A stretch of 64,000 bases of DNA, taken from positions 372,001 to 436,000 of the forward strand of contig JAPFFF010000042.1 in NCBI GenBank assembly GCA_039105265.1, written 5' to 3'. The notes below the pieces were generated by a model that had not been told where the DNA came from, made no database searches, and saw nothing but the letters and a program-made list of their open reading frames with translations. The first letter of the stretch is position 1; the number at the start of each line of letters is the position of its first letter. The DNA is from Tritrichomonas musculus. Its lineage: Eukaryota > Parabasalia > Tritrichomonadida > Tritrichomonadidae. The position numbers and the translations under genes are program-made. Positions 50,328-60,763 of this stretch are shown here, in pieces.

Positions 50328-53141
50328 TTATTTGCTTTCAAAAAATGTAAGTGCTGAATGAAGAAGCATTATGTTGGATTTATCTATATTTGTGAAGGTT
50401 GGAGATATAGAATCATCAAGAATAGGAAGAGCAAAGTTTTTTAAGAAGTAGAGAACTGAATGAAGATTTGGCGGACTAGCATATATAATGCCAAGAATTG
50501 TGAGTGGAAGATACTGGTCCATTCCACTTTCTTTGGCGCCATTTGCATTAAGGAGCTCAGTTAAAATCATTACAGCACGATCCATATTAGAAACAATCAA
50601 GCCAAGAATAATCGATTTTGAATTAGGATCTTTTTTGGAATCCAAATTCAAATCACTTAAAACATCACTAGATGTTATACTATCTAGAATGCTATTAGTA
50701 TTTTGCGGGCTAAAGTTATCAACAGAACCAAGATTATCATTTGAATCTAAATCCTCAACTGAACTATTTGTATGATCTAATTTGATTATATTGTCTGAAC
50801 TTTTATCTTTTGATTTTTCTTTTTTCTTTATATTAAAAACATATTTTAATTGATCAATAAACGGCCGCAATTTATTAAGATCATCGAAAAATACTTTTGT
50901 GCTTTTATCAGATTCCAATGAGCCTAAGAAAGATTTTTTCCCTTCATCTTTTTTTAGTATTTTATATAGCTGCTTATCATACTTTTTGATTTTCTCAGGA
51001 TATTCTTTCCTATTGTAAACTCCACTAGAATATACTGCTATCATAAGGAGAGATTTGTAAGGAACTTCTAATGGAGAGAGTAAAAACGATGATGACGATA
51101 ATGATGATGTAATAGAACCAGATGGTGATGCTGGAGCAGATGATGAAGATTGATCGAAAAATTTGGCTGTTGTTCTTTCTTTCTGAAGCCTCATCAATTC
51201 CATATGATAAAAGTCAAGAAACGATGGAGGATTCATTATAAATGAATTAGTTGGAATGTCATTTTCTATTAGTTTTGTATTCTTTAAAATTGCTCTGAAA
51301 ACGACAGATTTATAGGAATTCTTGTTGTTTTCATCAAGCAAGATTAGGAACTTATTCAATACCATCGATTGTTTCTCATAAAGAGAAAGGGCAAATAAAG
51401 GATTACTTGATAACGATGATAGTATTGAATCAGATAAGCCATCATCAATATCATCGTTATCAATATCATCAGCATCAAAGCTTTTCTGATGCATCAAATC
51501 GTGTTGCTTTATTCTTGATTCTTGAAGAACTGTGGAAAGATCATTTTCTTCAAAAAGAGACACAAGATCATTAATGGACATTGGATATTTGGTCAAGATG
51601 ATTTGAAGCTTGTCAATCTCGACTTCAAGTTCAGGATCTTTAAAAACTGATGATAGGTCAGCAATCTTTTTGAAAAGCATAAGAGTTCTTTTACCAATCT
51701 CCGATGTATCTCTGTAGCTTTGGTCGCTTTGCTTTGCATTTGGTATTTTAACTAAGTTTGCTTTTGATAGAAACCGTTTTGATATCCTTAAAAATAATTT
51801 CCTCGCTATTTTTCTGTTTTCTTGGCTCTCAACATCATCTGTTCTGCATAACACTTTGATTTGTTTGGATTCTTGTGATGCATTAATCGTTTCGGAGCTA
51901 TTGTTAGAAGCTGGTTTTGTTATGAAATATGAATCTGAACTTGATTTAAAATCTGAAGTTGAGCTTTGGCCAGATAAATCATTAAGACTTGGATTAGATT
52001 TTGAAATGAAAATTGAGCTTGAATCAAAATTGGATGATTTTGTAATTTTGTTAATTTCACACATTTCGTCAAATATATCTTGGTTTAGGATGGAATTATC
52101 TTTGTTTTGCTCAATATCAATTTCTTGTTGTGATTGATTGAGATATACAAATAAAAAATCTGAGTTTGTATTGAAATTTAATAAACTCATCTTATCTACA
52201 AGAATGAATGGTCGATATAAGTAAGGAAATATTTTTTTGAGTGATGATTCGCAAGGAACAAATGAACAATTCTTTTTGATATTTTCTTTTGAAAGAAGAA
52301 CATCTAAAATGAATGCTTCAAAACTTCCATTAATATAATATCGCCTTGACATTTTTGAAAGACCTTTGATTTGTGACTTATAGTATAGAATCATTTCAGA
52401 ACTAGCAATTCCAAACGCATCGTAATATGATAAGAAAACTTTTAAAAGTTTATAAAAAATTAATCCTCTAGAGTTGCTTTTTTTTAAAACTCGAATAAAA
52501 AAATTCGGAATTAATGGAGAAAATTTTTGTAATGAGCCAAGAAGAGAATTAAATAAATATTCCTTTTTTTGATTTTTTCGTAGTTGAATGAAAATTGGTT
52601 TTAATGATGTCTTGAAATAGATTTGAATGTTTGGACTTAAAAGAAAACATTGATTAAATGCTTCTATTTTTTGAGGTGTTACTTGAAGAAAAAAATCTAC
52701 AAAAAGCGAGGCCATTTCATTACTATATAGATAGCAAAACAATGAGAGAAGATAAACGAACTGTGAGAGTTGAAGATTTTTATCTCCATCATTGCATAAG
52801 CTGAGCATTGAATTTATGTCCATTTTTGGGGTTAGTAAATAATTCGTAATTTTTTGGAAAACTTGTCCATTTTCTACTTTTTTGTAATCAAGCTGGTTTC
52901 TAAGAATTTCATAATGATCAATATATGACTCGGTGTTAATTAAAATCCATATTCTTTTTGATAGCGAATTTAATGTTACAAATAAATGTTTGATTTGATT
53001 TTCATATTTTGTATATTGATTAGCTACTTCATCTTTTCTGCGTTGTTGGTCAATTTGACGAGCTTGAATTTGTAATTGAAGATTATATAATAACTCCTCA
53101 TCTGGCAAATATTTTACTTTGTTTTCAAAATATTCACTCAT
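50328..53141 (-). CDS. VPS9-domain protein (Rab5-type GEF)
   Basis: The 937-residue product ends in a VPS9-like region: SNMDRAVMILTELLN, then GMDQYLPLTILGIIYASPPNLHSVLYFLKNF (two overlapping parts of the motif). The GxDxxLPLxxxxIxxAxPPNLHS pattern is the core of VPS9 Rab5 exchange factors, which control early endosome traffic. The N-terminal 350 residues are helical and form a conserved-looking module seen with VPS9 in trichomonads. The middle is S/D-rich. It is convergent with Raptor, with 229 bases between their stops. Confidence 0.75.
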   Translation of the reverse strand: MSEYFENKVKYLPDEELLYNLQLQIQARQIDQQRRKDEVANQYTKYENQIKHLFVTLNSLSKRIWILINTESYIDHYEILRNQLDYKKVENGQVFQKITNYLLTPKMDINSMLSLCNDGDKNLQLSQFVYLLSLFCYLYSNEMASLFVDFFLQVTPQKIEAFNQCFLLSPNIQIYFKTSLKPIFIQLRKNQKKEYLFNSLLGSLQKFSPLIPNFFIRVLKKSNSRGLIFYKLLKVFLSYYDAFGIASSEMILYYKSQIKGLSKMSRRYYINGSFEAFILDVLLSKENIKKNCSFVPCESSLKKIFPYLYRPFILVDKMSLLNFNTNSDFLFVYLNQSQQEIDIEQNKDNSILNQDIFDEMCEINKITKSSNFDSSSIFISKSNPSLNDLSGQSSTSDFKSSSDSYFITKPASNNSSETINASQESKQIKVLCRTDDVESQENRKIARKLFLRISKRFLSKANLVKIPNAKQSDQSYRDTSEIGKRTLMLFKKIADLSSVFKDPELEVEIDKLQIILTKYPMSINDLVSLFEENDLSTVLQESRIKQHDLMHQKSFDADDIDNDDIDDGLSDSILSSLSSNPLFALSLYEKQSMVLNKFLILLDENNKNSYKSVVFRAILKNTKLIENDIPTNSFIMNPPSFLDFYHMELMRLQKERTTAKFFDQSSSSAPASPSGSITSSLSSSSFLLSPLEVPYKSLLMIAVYSSGVYNRKEYPEKIKKYDKQLYKILKKDEGKKSFLGSLESDKSTKVFFDDLNKLRPFIDQLKYVFNIKKKEKSKDKSSDNIIKLDHTNSSVEDLDSNDNLGSVDNFSPQNTNSILDSITSSDVLSDLNLDSKKDPNSKSIILGLIVSNMDRAVMILTELLNANGAKESGMDQYLPLTILGIIYASPPNLHSVLYFLKNFALPILDDSISPTFTNIDKSNIMLLHSALTFFESK

Positions 53142-53491
53142 TCCATAATAAAAATTACCAACAATTGAATAATACTAACTTTTTCATAAATTATAAAAGT
53201 AAAAATGACGTAAACTGAATAAATATGATTTTATTTTTTTATATATATCCAAAAGAATGAAAAATTGCAATAAAAATGGTCTGATATATTTTGTAAACGA
53301 ATATTTCTCATTAAAAAAAATTGGTACTTAAATATTTCAAATAAATTCTTTGAACTAATTCAATTTTTAAATGAGTTCGGTCAAAATACATATCAATTTT
53401 ACAATATATTTTGAATTTATCACTTCTCCATCTATCTGCTCAAAACTATCAAGTCTCGCCATTTTTATGCGCAAGAAATCAAAATTTTCAA

Positions 53492-54856
53492 ATGAAATCT
53501 TGTGTTTTGATTAATTTTTTTCAAACTTTCTTTTATTCATTTTCACCTTATTCTCATAAAAATGGCCAAGATTTTTATTTTTCTTCGATTTTATTTTCGA
53601 AATTTATATCTACTGCAATTTTAATCGACCATGACAGTCTCAATATTGAAAAAAATTCATATTCTATATTAACTTTAAATCTAACAACGCCTAATGATCA
53701 TCTTCTTTTAAAAGATTGCAAATTTTTAAAGTGTCAGTCAAATCAAGGTATTGGAGGTGGATTATTTTACAGATATAACGGGACCAGCCCAAATTCCCTA
53801 TTTCAAATTCAGAAATGCTCATTTGTAAGTTGTTCAGCTGTATCCAGCGCTTGTTTTTACGCATGTGGATGTAGTATTAATATTCAATATATTTGTGCAA
53901 TGTCAAATTACGCTGACCATATTCAAATATTTGATTGTATTTCAACTTCAAAAACAGATGGTTTAATAGAATGTCAGTACTCGCAATTTGATCAATGCTC
54001 AATTATTGGTAATGCTGGTGAATCAACATCTTTGTTTATTAATTCACCATCAATTGATTTCAATACGAATAATCATACTAGGTGTAGTGTCCATGATACA
54101 GCATGCTGCGGTTACTTTGCATCAGAGTCAAATCTCAAATACTCATTAAATACAAATGTTAATTGTACTGGTTCAAATTATATTATTTTTTATGCTCGCC
54201 AAGGCATCAACCAAATTGATAATTCATTGTTTTATATGTGTCATGCATTTAATGAGTTAAAATTGAAAGCAGCAATATATTTTTCAGGTAATAAGATTAT
54301 GATTAATCAATTTCACTTTTACAAAACGCAACTAAATACTTTTGCAAAGCCGATAAAGATAATGCATGATGAAAGTATTAATTCAAGAATTTATTTTATT
54401 AATTGTGATTCTGATGTTAGTGAAGGTTATCTTCAATCTAATGCAAATTTCATTGTTATGAACAAATTCATTTTTGAAAATCAGAAGTCAATCGGTTTGA
54501 ACTTGATTGATTATCCGCATTGGAAATGTGCAACAGATTCACTTCCTGTGAGAACCCGCTCTCCTACAATGAGTTCTCGCATGATTGAAGAAGATAACGG
54601 AAACAAAGACAAAGAAAATATAAAATCAAATTCTAACACTTATATCGAAATTATGCTTTACTTCGGTCTGACAATAATTATTTTAATTACTCTTAATATT
54701 CAATTAATTGATTATCGACAGAATTCACGAAACGAGGTTTCTTCTATTGATGAATCATCGGTTTTAATGGATCATACTGACTATGATGCTAATTATGAAG
54801 ATGAAAGTCCTGTTGACTATGATGAAAAACAAGATTTGAATTATGTTTCTATATAA
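53492..54856 (+). CDS. Beta-helix (Pmp-like) surface membrane protein
   Basis: The product is 454 residues from the first in-frame ATG. It has right-handed beta-helix features of trichomonad 'polymorphic membrane protein'-like antigens: DFYFSSILFSKF, then LLLKDCKFLKCQSNQGIGGGLF, then CSFVSCSAV. A membrane segment follows near the C-terminus (IMLYFGLTIIILITLNIQLI) with an acidic cytosolic tail containing YDANYEDESPVDYDE. RTRSPTM before the membrane span echoes SRSPTM of the pseudogene at 61-62 kb. The frame is open 27 codons further upstream (LSLLHLSAQ..., signal-peptide-like) but begins with TTG, so the real start may be lost or non-AUG. Confidence 0.7.
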   Translation: MKSCVLINFFQTFFYSFSPYSHKNGQDFYFSSILFSKFISTAILIDHDSLNIEKNSYSILTLNLTTPNDHLLLKDCKFLKCQSNQGIGGGLFYRYNGTSPNSLFQIQKCSFVSCSAVSSACFYACGCSINIQYICAMSNYADHIQIFDCISTSKTDGLIECQYSQFDQCSIIGNAGESTSLFINSPSIDFNTNNHTRCSVHDTACCGYFASESNLKYSLNTNVNCTGSNYIIFYARQGINQIDNSLFYMCHAFNELKLKAAIYFSGNKIMINQFHFYKTQLNTFAKPIKIMHDESINSRIYFINCDSDVSEGYLQSNANFIVMNKFIFENQKSIGLNLIDYPHWKCATDSLPVRTRSPTMSSRMIEEDNGNKDKENIKSNSNTYIEIMLYFGLTIIILITLNIQLIDYRQNSRNEVSSIDESSVLMDHTDYDANYEDESPVDYDEKQDLNYVSI

Positions 54857-55282
54857 ATGTTTTCTATCTTTAATATTATTATTATTTTTAGAATAAAATT
54901 ATAGTCAAAATAAGCATGAGCTGAATATGATCAAGGATGTAAATAGTTTAACTATCAATTTAATAACCAGTAATGCAAAATATATATTATTTGAAATTTA
55001 ATTATTTATTGTTTGTAAATTGCCATTTTCATTCATTAGAGAGTATTTGATCTAATATCTCCAGTGGTTTTTAAATTCATTCAATTGAAATAATAAAAAA
55101 AAAGTATTGTATATCTTTTATGAAAAAAATAAATTGATTATGAAAGTTAAATTAAGAATCAAGGTTTTAATCAATCACTTGAATATCTAAAAAAAAAAAA
55201 AAAAAGAAAAAGAAAAAAAATGAATTTTCAAAATCATGCTACTTTTTGAGATTTGATTTGTTTGTAAAAATAAAAATTTAAA
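54857..55282. other. Intergenic spacer
   Basis: AT-rich, with an A-rich tract near 55189-55220. No gene or RNA recognised. Confidence 0.5.
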
Positions 55283-56149
55283 ATGAGTCATCATCACTCG
55301 AATTTTGATCTTCAACAGGAAAAAGATAGATTAATGATTCAGCTTAGTCCATATGAAGATTTAATTCTCAGATTCGAAGAAATTTTATATGGGAAACAGC
55401 CCACATTATTAATTTTAGGAGTTGTAATATTCGATTCAGTTTTAATTTTTGGTCATATAACCCAAATGGGTATTATTTCTCTTTTCACTTTATACTGTAT
55501 AGTTGTTTATGTTCTTTATTTCCTCCAACACAGGTTTCATATTATGAGACTTGTACCAAAAATAGACATTATTAAAAACGAGAACGCTCAAAATGTTCAA
55601 ATCCACTCACTCGAAGAAGTTTGTCTATTTCTTGCATCATTAAAGCAAAAATCTGGAATGATTGCCGATTATCTCCTTGGAAATCAATTTGAAAATATTT
55701 ACAAAATTATTTATGTTCTTGCTGTCTGGTTTACTCTTGCTTTTGTTTTCAACATTATCGGGAACTTCTGGCTATTCTTTATCATATTAAATCTTTCATT
55801 ATTAACTCCAGGTTTTAATATCATCAAATTGATTTTTGGCTGGTTAGGCAAGTTAACCCAAGCTCTCTTTGGCGTTTTTGTCAATCCACCACAAGGGGAA
55901 AATGGGCATCCAGGAATCAACGAGACCCCACAACAACAGAAAATCCAAGAACCAGTGCAACCACAACAAGAACAGCCTCAACCGCAACAGGAACAACCTC
56001 AACCGCAACAGGAACAACCTCAACCGCAACAGGAACAGCCTCAACCGCAACAGGAACAGCCTCAGCCACAACAAGAACAATCCCAACCAGCAGAATCAGA
56101 ACAGGTACAAGAAAGATTAGATGATCTAAGAAGATTAGATGAAATTTAA
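55283..56149 (+). CDS. ARL6IP1-like reticulon-homology protein with PQ-rich repeat tail
   Basis: The 288-residue product has two long hydrophobic hairpins (about 40-85 and 140-190), the reticulon-homology layout of ARL6IP1. The second hairpin ends in LNLSLLTPGFN, matching the VTSLLLLPGLN of ARL6IP1. That family shapes tubular endoplasmic reticulum and is linked to ER-phagy. The C-terminal cytosolic tail holds about five copies of a seven-residue PQPQQEQ repeat, which replaces the short basic tail of the animal protein. Confidence 0.72.
   Translation: MSHHHSNFDLQQEKDRLMIQLSPYEDLILRFEEILYGKQPTLLILGVVIFDSVLIFGHITQMGIISLFTLYCIVVYVLYFLQHRFHIMRLVPKIDIIKNENAQNVQIHSLEEVCLFLASLKQKSGMIADYLLGNQFENIYKIIYVLAVWFTLAFVFNIIGNFWLFFIILNLSLLTPGFNIIKLIFGWLGKLTQALFGVFVNPPQGENGHPGINETPQQQKIQEPVQPQQEQPQPQQEQPQPQQEQPQPQQEQPQPQQEQPQPQQEQSQPAESEQVQERLDDLRRLDEI
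55965..56085 (+). repeat. 21-bp tandem repeat in the ARL6IP1-like tail
   Basis: About five copies of a 21-bp unit (for example CCTCAACCGCAACAGGAACA plus one base), each coding PQPQQEQ. The copies differ at few sites (CCTCAACCG or CCTCAGCCA), so the array is young and may vary in copy number between strains. Confidence 0.85.
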
Positions 56150-56252
56150 TACCAGTTTCTAAATTCAATACATGAAAAAAAAAAAAAATGCATCATGATT
56201 AATTTGCTTACATTAATTGATTAATGAAAGAAATAAAAGATGAATGTGTCTA

Positions 56253-56283
<31 letters not shown>

Positions 56284-57169
56284 GTTCTCCAAACTTCTTC
56301 TATATACTTTATATAATAATTATATTCTCCAAACTTCTTCTATATACTTTATATAATAAGTATATAGATGAATGTGTCCTAAAAAAATGTAAATTATTCA
56401 ATATTGAATTAACTCATAGAATATATAAATTCAATAGAGCATTTTTCGGGAAAAGTTTTGGTGAAAAATAAAAATATTTGGCCTCAACAATTAAATCTTA
56501 TTTTATTCAAAATTTTAGTGGAATTGTATTTTTTCTACGCCACTTTTTGAAAACTTTTAAACTTTTTGAATACTTTTTTATACATTTTTTATTCAATTTT
56601 TGCTAAATAATGCATAAATATTTAGTTCAAATGGCTTCCCGATTCATCCAGCAATTCAAGGAGCCTGATTCGGCTTCGTGCAGCCCCGTGGTGATCACTG
56701 GTGCGTATATTCCTGAATATCAACAAGAAACTCGTTATGTGGTGAATAACAATGAATCTTTGATTCACCCCTTTTTAAAAGAATCATTGATTTTCATTAA
56801 GATATCTAAATGAATTATGCGGCCGCAAGTAAAAAAGCTAAACGTCTTTGTATTGAATTTTTGTAATGCTATTTTGAAAATTGTATAAAGAGTTAATAAA
56901 ATATTTTTTTACCAAAATAATCTTTATCGATTAGACAATTTTTTTGTCAAGTGAAAAGCATCAAGCACGTTTAGAAATAGAGAAAATCATCATTTAATTT
57001 ATGCGTACGTTTTTCTCAAAATGTCTCTGATGTTCTGCTTTCAAAATAGGAGGGTTAGATTGTTCTTCATGTGTATTTTAATATAAATTAAAATTAGATT
57101 AAATTGTTTACGATTCGTAGAGAAAGAGAAATGCTAAATATCAATTTTTTGAATGGTGTTATAAAAAAC

Positions 57170-57201
<32 letters not shown>

Positions 57202-58018
57202 CCTGAGGCTAATGGAGCTTTTTTTCTGAGTATTATTGAAAATTTTGAAAGGCTCATAAACTTGAGTGCTATATTTCCAAAAGAAAGCATCAACAGTCCC
57301 GAAAGAAACTCAATTATTTTAGCCAAAGGTTCATCATATACATCCTCGCTGCTGTGGCACTACAAAATTTAACTAAAATCAAATTTCGATTTACAGATTT
57401 CGATAAAAAAAACAACAAAGTGCAAACTCAAAAAGCATTACATGGAACTTTTTGTCGTAATGCAAGACGGCATTTCTTGAAAAGCCAGCCAAAATATGAA
57501 ATTTTTAATTTAAAATTCCAATTTTTGATAAATAAACATTTTTATTTGATACAATTTTCTCTATGTATTGTATTTTTGAAAATTCTACTCTAAATGATTG
57601 AATAAATACATTTAATCTCTCAGCTTTTATATTTTTTGAAAATTATATAAGTTTTCATTTGCTAATATTAATGAAAAATGATTATGCTCATAAAGTTAAT
57701 TGCATATCAATATGTATATTTGCTCATTATGGCTATCTATATAAGTAAATTTTATGACTCTATAGTAAAATTAATAAAATTAAGTCTATGAAAGATAAAA
57801 TTCAAAAAGTTATTCTTAATTGAAACTAATAAATTAATTATATCTTGAAAGATAACGAAAAAATTCTCATAATTTTGATATTTATATCGATATAAAATTG
57901 AATAATATAAGAAATAATATTAATTAAATCTGGAACATCTCTTTTTTCTGCTTGCGGCCCCTTGAATTATAATCTTGAATTACTGATAGTTCAGAAAAAG
58001 ATTACTTAATATTTTTTC
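56150..58018. other. Gene-poor region with T runs and short fragments
   Basis: No gene is supported. Open stretches without recognisable homology occur at 56610-56813 (67 codons, GC-richer start MASRFIQQFKEPDSASC) and at 57201-57371 (57 codons without ATG). Long T runs lie at about 56252-56280 and 57174-57200. These may be decayed gene pieces. Confidence 0.4.
56238..56378. mobile_element. Short insertion with 13-bp direct repeats and homopolymer
   Basis: AGATGAATGTGTC occurs at 56238-56250 and 56366-56378. Between them are a ~28-base T run and two near-identical 40-bp tandem units (56285-56324, 56325-56364). Read on the minus strand this is a body followed by a poly-A tail between target duplications, as left by target-primed reverse transcription. 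It may instead be a local duplication. Confidence 0.45.
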
Positions 58019-58047
58019 TGAAGTGACGGGAATCGAACCTGTGACCC
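58019..58047 (-). tRNA. 3' half of a tRNA (T arm and acceptor), partial
   Basis: On the minus strand GGTTCGATTCC is a perfect B box. It lies in CACAGGTTCGATTCCCGTCA, and the acceptor-like CACTTCA follows. The T stem has one mismatch. No matching 5' acceptor (TGAAGTG) or D arm is found upstream on that strand, so this looks like a tRNA fragment rather than a gene. The amino acid cannot be told. Confidence 0.45.
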
Positions 58048-58114
58048 CAAAAAAATCTAGTCCAAGATCAATAATAATTTACACAGTTGATCGAAAAGCT
58101 CTCAAAAAAAAAGT

Positions 58115-58150
58115 AAAAGTTAATAAAAAGTTTGTATTTTATTAACTTTT
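58115..58150. repeat. Short hairpin
   Basis: Perfect 14-base arms (AAAAGTTAATAAAA at 58115-58128 and its complement at 58137-58150) with an 8-base loop. Purely AT; function unknown. Confidence 0.6.
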
Positions 58151-58564
58151 TCTTAGACCAAAAATTATTTACTGTAAATAATTTACACATTATTGGACTT
58201 GCATAATCCCGTTATTTTATGCTTCTGCAATTGGTGCTAAAAACAACCTTATGTAACCTTCTTTTAGTATATTAATTTGTTAAATGAAAATGTAAGGATA
58301 TGTACCAGATATAAAAAAATGAAATATAATTGCGACTTCTGCATAATAAATATTTAAGGTGATCATAAATACTGCCAACGTCAACAGCGGCATCACATTG
58401 ATCGATTACATCGGGGATCTCTTGTTCGAATGTAGGAAGCATTTTTGAATTCATCTGTTTAAAAAAAAGATTTTTATATTCAATTTAATTATCATTATAT
58501 CCCAAATTTCTTTAATTTAATAATAATTAATATTTCTTTAATTTAACAAAATATTGTAAATAAT

Positions 58565-60763
58565 ATGTTCAATGGATGTTCAACTTTGACACAAATAACA
58601 ATTCCTCCTTCTGTAAAATCAATTGGAAATTTTTCATTCAATGAATGTTCATCTTTGAAAAAAGTTATGATTCCTTCTGTAACCATTATTGGTGATTTTG
58701 CTTTCAATGGATGCTCATCACTGACAAAAATTACAATTCCATCTTCTGTAAAAACAATTGGTAACTATGCCTTTAGTGGATGCACATTGTTTACACAAAT
58801 CACGATCCCTTTTAATGTAAACTCAATTGGTGATTATGCGTTCAGTGAATGCTCATCATTGAATGAAATTACAATTCCTTCTTCTGTCACTTCTTTTGGA
58901 AATAACGTATTTCAAGGAATACAAACATTAGAAATTAAAGGAAGTATCCAAAGCATACCAGATAACATGTTCAATGGATGTTCAACATTGACACAAATCA
59001 CAATTCCTTCTTCTGTAACTACTATTGGTAATAAAGCTTTAAATGGATGCTCATCATTGAATGAAATTACAATTCCTTCTTCTGTCACTTCTTTTGGAAA
59101 TAACGTATTTCAAGGAATACAAACATTAGAAATTAAAGGAAGTATTCAAAGCATACCAGATAACATGTTCAATGGATGTTCAACATTGACACAAATCACA
59201 ATTCCTTCTTCTGTAACAACTATTGGTGATTTTGCTTTCAATGGATGCTCATCATTGAATGAAATTACAATTCCTTCTTCTGTAACAACTATTGGTGATA
59301 AAGCTTTAAATGGATGCTCATCATTGAATGAAATTACAATTCCTTCTTCTGTCGCTTCTTTTGGAAATAACGTATTTCAAGGAATACAAACATTAGAAAT
59401 TAAAGGAAGTATCCAAAGCATACCAGATAACATGTTCAATGGATGTTCAACGTTGACACAAATCACAATTCCTTCTTCTGTTACAACTATTGGTGATTTT
59501 GCTTTCAATGGATGCACATCATTAAAGCAAATTGAGATTCCATCATCAGTAACTTCATTTGGAAGCAACATATTTTATGGAATGAATGAATTAGAAATTA
59601 AAGGGACAATAAGAAGCATAACAAAAAGAATGTTTAATGAATGTTCAACTTTGACCAAAATAAAAATTCCTAATTATGTAACTTCAATCGATGATTATAG
59701 TTTTAATGGATGTTCATCATTGTCAGAAATCAATATTCCTTTTTCTGTAACTACGATTGGAAATTATGCTTTCAGTGAATGTTCATCATTGTCAGAAATC
59801 AATATTCCTTTTTCTGTAACTACGATTGGAAATTATGCTTTCAGTGAATGTTCATCATTAAAACAAATTAATGTACCTTTTAAAGTAATTTCAATTGGTG
59901 ATTTTGCTTTCAATGAATATTCATCATTAAATCAAATTTTTATTCCTTTATCTGTGATTTCATTTGGTGATTATGCATTCAAAGGTTGTTCAGAACTGGT
60001 GCAAATCACAATTCCTCCTTCCGTGAATTCAATTGGTAATTCTGCTTTTGAAAGATGTTCAAAATTAACGCAAATCATAATTCCTTCTTCTGTAAATTCA
60101 ATTGGGAATTGTGCATTCACAGAATGTTCATTATTGGAGCAAATAAAATTTGATGATTCAATAACAATAACTTCAATTCCAGATTTTTCTTTCTATAAAT
60201 GTTCTAAACTGAATACTATAATGATTCCTTCATCCGTAACTTCAATCGGAAAAGCTGCTTTTAGTGACTGTTCATCATTGAAAAAGATCGTAATTCCATC
60301 TTCTGTATCTTCAATTGGAAGTTATTCTTTCAGTGGATGTCGAAAGTTGGAGGAAATTACAATTAATTCATTACTAACTTCAATTGGAAGCTTTGCTTTC
60401 AATGAATGTTCATCATTGAAAAATATCATTATTCCGCCTTCATTAGCATCTATTGACATATATACTTTCAGTGGTTGTCAATCATTGACGCAAATCGTCA
60501 TTCCTTCTTCTATGACTTCAATTGGAGAATCTGCTTTTAGTAGATGTTCAAATTTGAAAAAAATTGAATTTGAGAAACCTTCTGCTTTGAAAATAATTGG
60601 AAATTATGCTTTCACTCAATGTTCATCATTGATGAAAATTAAGATTCCTTCTTCTGTAGATTCAATTGGAAGTTATGCTTTCTCTCATTGCACAAATTTA
60701 CAAAAACCAAAAATAAAGCATAATGTGACAATAGGAGAAGATATATTTATTGGATTAAAATGA
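58565..60763 (+). CDS. BspA-like LRR surface protein, apparently 5'-truncated
   Basis: The 732-residue product consists almost wholly of ~23-residue LRR_5/BspA repeats of the form IPSSVTSIGDYAFSGCSSL. In trichomonads BspA-like proteins are a large family thought to act in adhesion. The reading frame begins with MFNGCSTLTQITIP, which is the middle of a repeat as seen at residues ~138 and ~204, and no signal peptide precedes it. No membrane segment ends it. So it is either a truncated copy or a leaderless form. Internal near-identical blocks show recent unequal recombination. Confidence 0.82.
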   Translation: MFNGCSTLTQITIPPSVKSIGNFSFNECSSLKKVMIPSVTIIGDFAFNGCSSLTKITIPSSVKTIGNYAFSGCTLFTQITIPFNVNSIGDYAFSECSSLNEITIPSSVTSFGNNVFQGIQTLEIKGSIQSIPDNMFNGCSTLTQITIPSSVTTIGNKALNGCSSLNEITIPSSVTSFGNNVFQGIQTLEIKGSIQSIPDNMFNGCSTLTQITIPSSVTTIGDFAFNGCSSLNEITIPSSVTTIGDKALNGCSSLNEITIPSSVASFGNNVFQGIQTLEIKGSIQSIPDNMFNGCSTLTQITIPSSVTTIGDFAFNGCTSLKQIEIPSSVTSFGSNIFYGMNELEIKGTIRSITKRMFNECSTLTKIKIPNYVTSIDDYSFNGCSSLSEINIPFSVTTIGNYAFSECSSLSEINIPFSVTTIGNYAFSECSSLKQINVPFKVISIGDFAFNEYSSLNQIFIPLSVISFGDYAFKGCSELVQITIPPSVNSIGNSAFERCSKLTQIIIPSSVNSIGNCAFTECSLLEQIKFDDSITITSIPDFSFYKCSKLNTIMIPSSVTSIGKAAFSDCSSLKKIVIPSSVSSIGSYSFSGCRKLEEITINSLLTSIGSFAFNECSSLKNIIIPPSLASIDIYTFSGCQSLTQIVIPSSMTSIGESAFSRCSNLKKIEFEKPSALKIIGNYAFTQCSSLMKIKIPSSVDSIGSYAFSHCTNLQKPKIKHNVTIGEDIFIGLK
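58901..59470 (+). repeat. Three near-identical coding blocks in the BspA-like gene
   Basis: A block starting AATAACGTATTTCAAGGAAT occurs at 58901, 59099 and 59366, that is at spacings of 198 and 267 bp (66 and 89 codons; the difference is one 23-residue repeat). The copies are nearly identical at DNA level. A separate exact 69-bp duplication lies at about 59710-59847. Confidence 0.85.

Noticed and set aside
55853-56168. Minus-strand and alternate-frame open reading frames across the PQ repeat, giving hydrophobic or R/N-rich repeats
   Set aside because: They are by-products of the 21-bp tandem repeat whose length avoids stops in all frames; the ARL6IP1-like frame has the real domain.
56610-56813. 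A 67-codon frame starting ATG with GC-richer codons
   Set aside because: No recognisable domain or homologue and it lies between T runs; kept only as a note in the spacer entry.
57354-57593. A 79-codon open frame
   Set aside because: No ATG at the start, no domain, low-complexity end; likely chance or decayed sequence.
58272-58454. Minus-strand 60-codon frame with ATG (MNSKMLPTFEQEIPDV...)
   Set aside because: The first half looks protein-like but I could not match it to a family, and the rest is AT-driven; not enough to call a gene.
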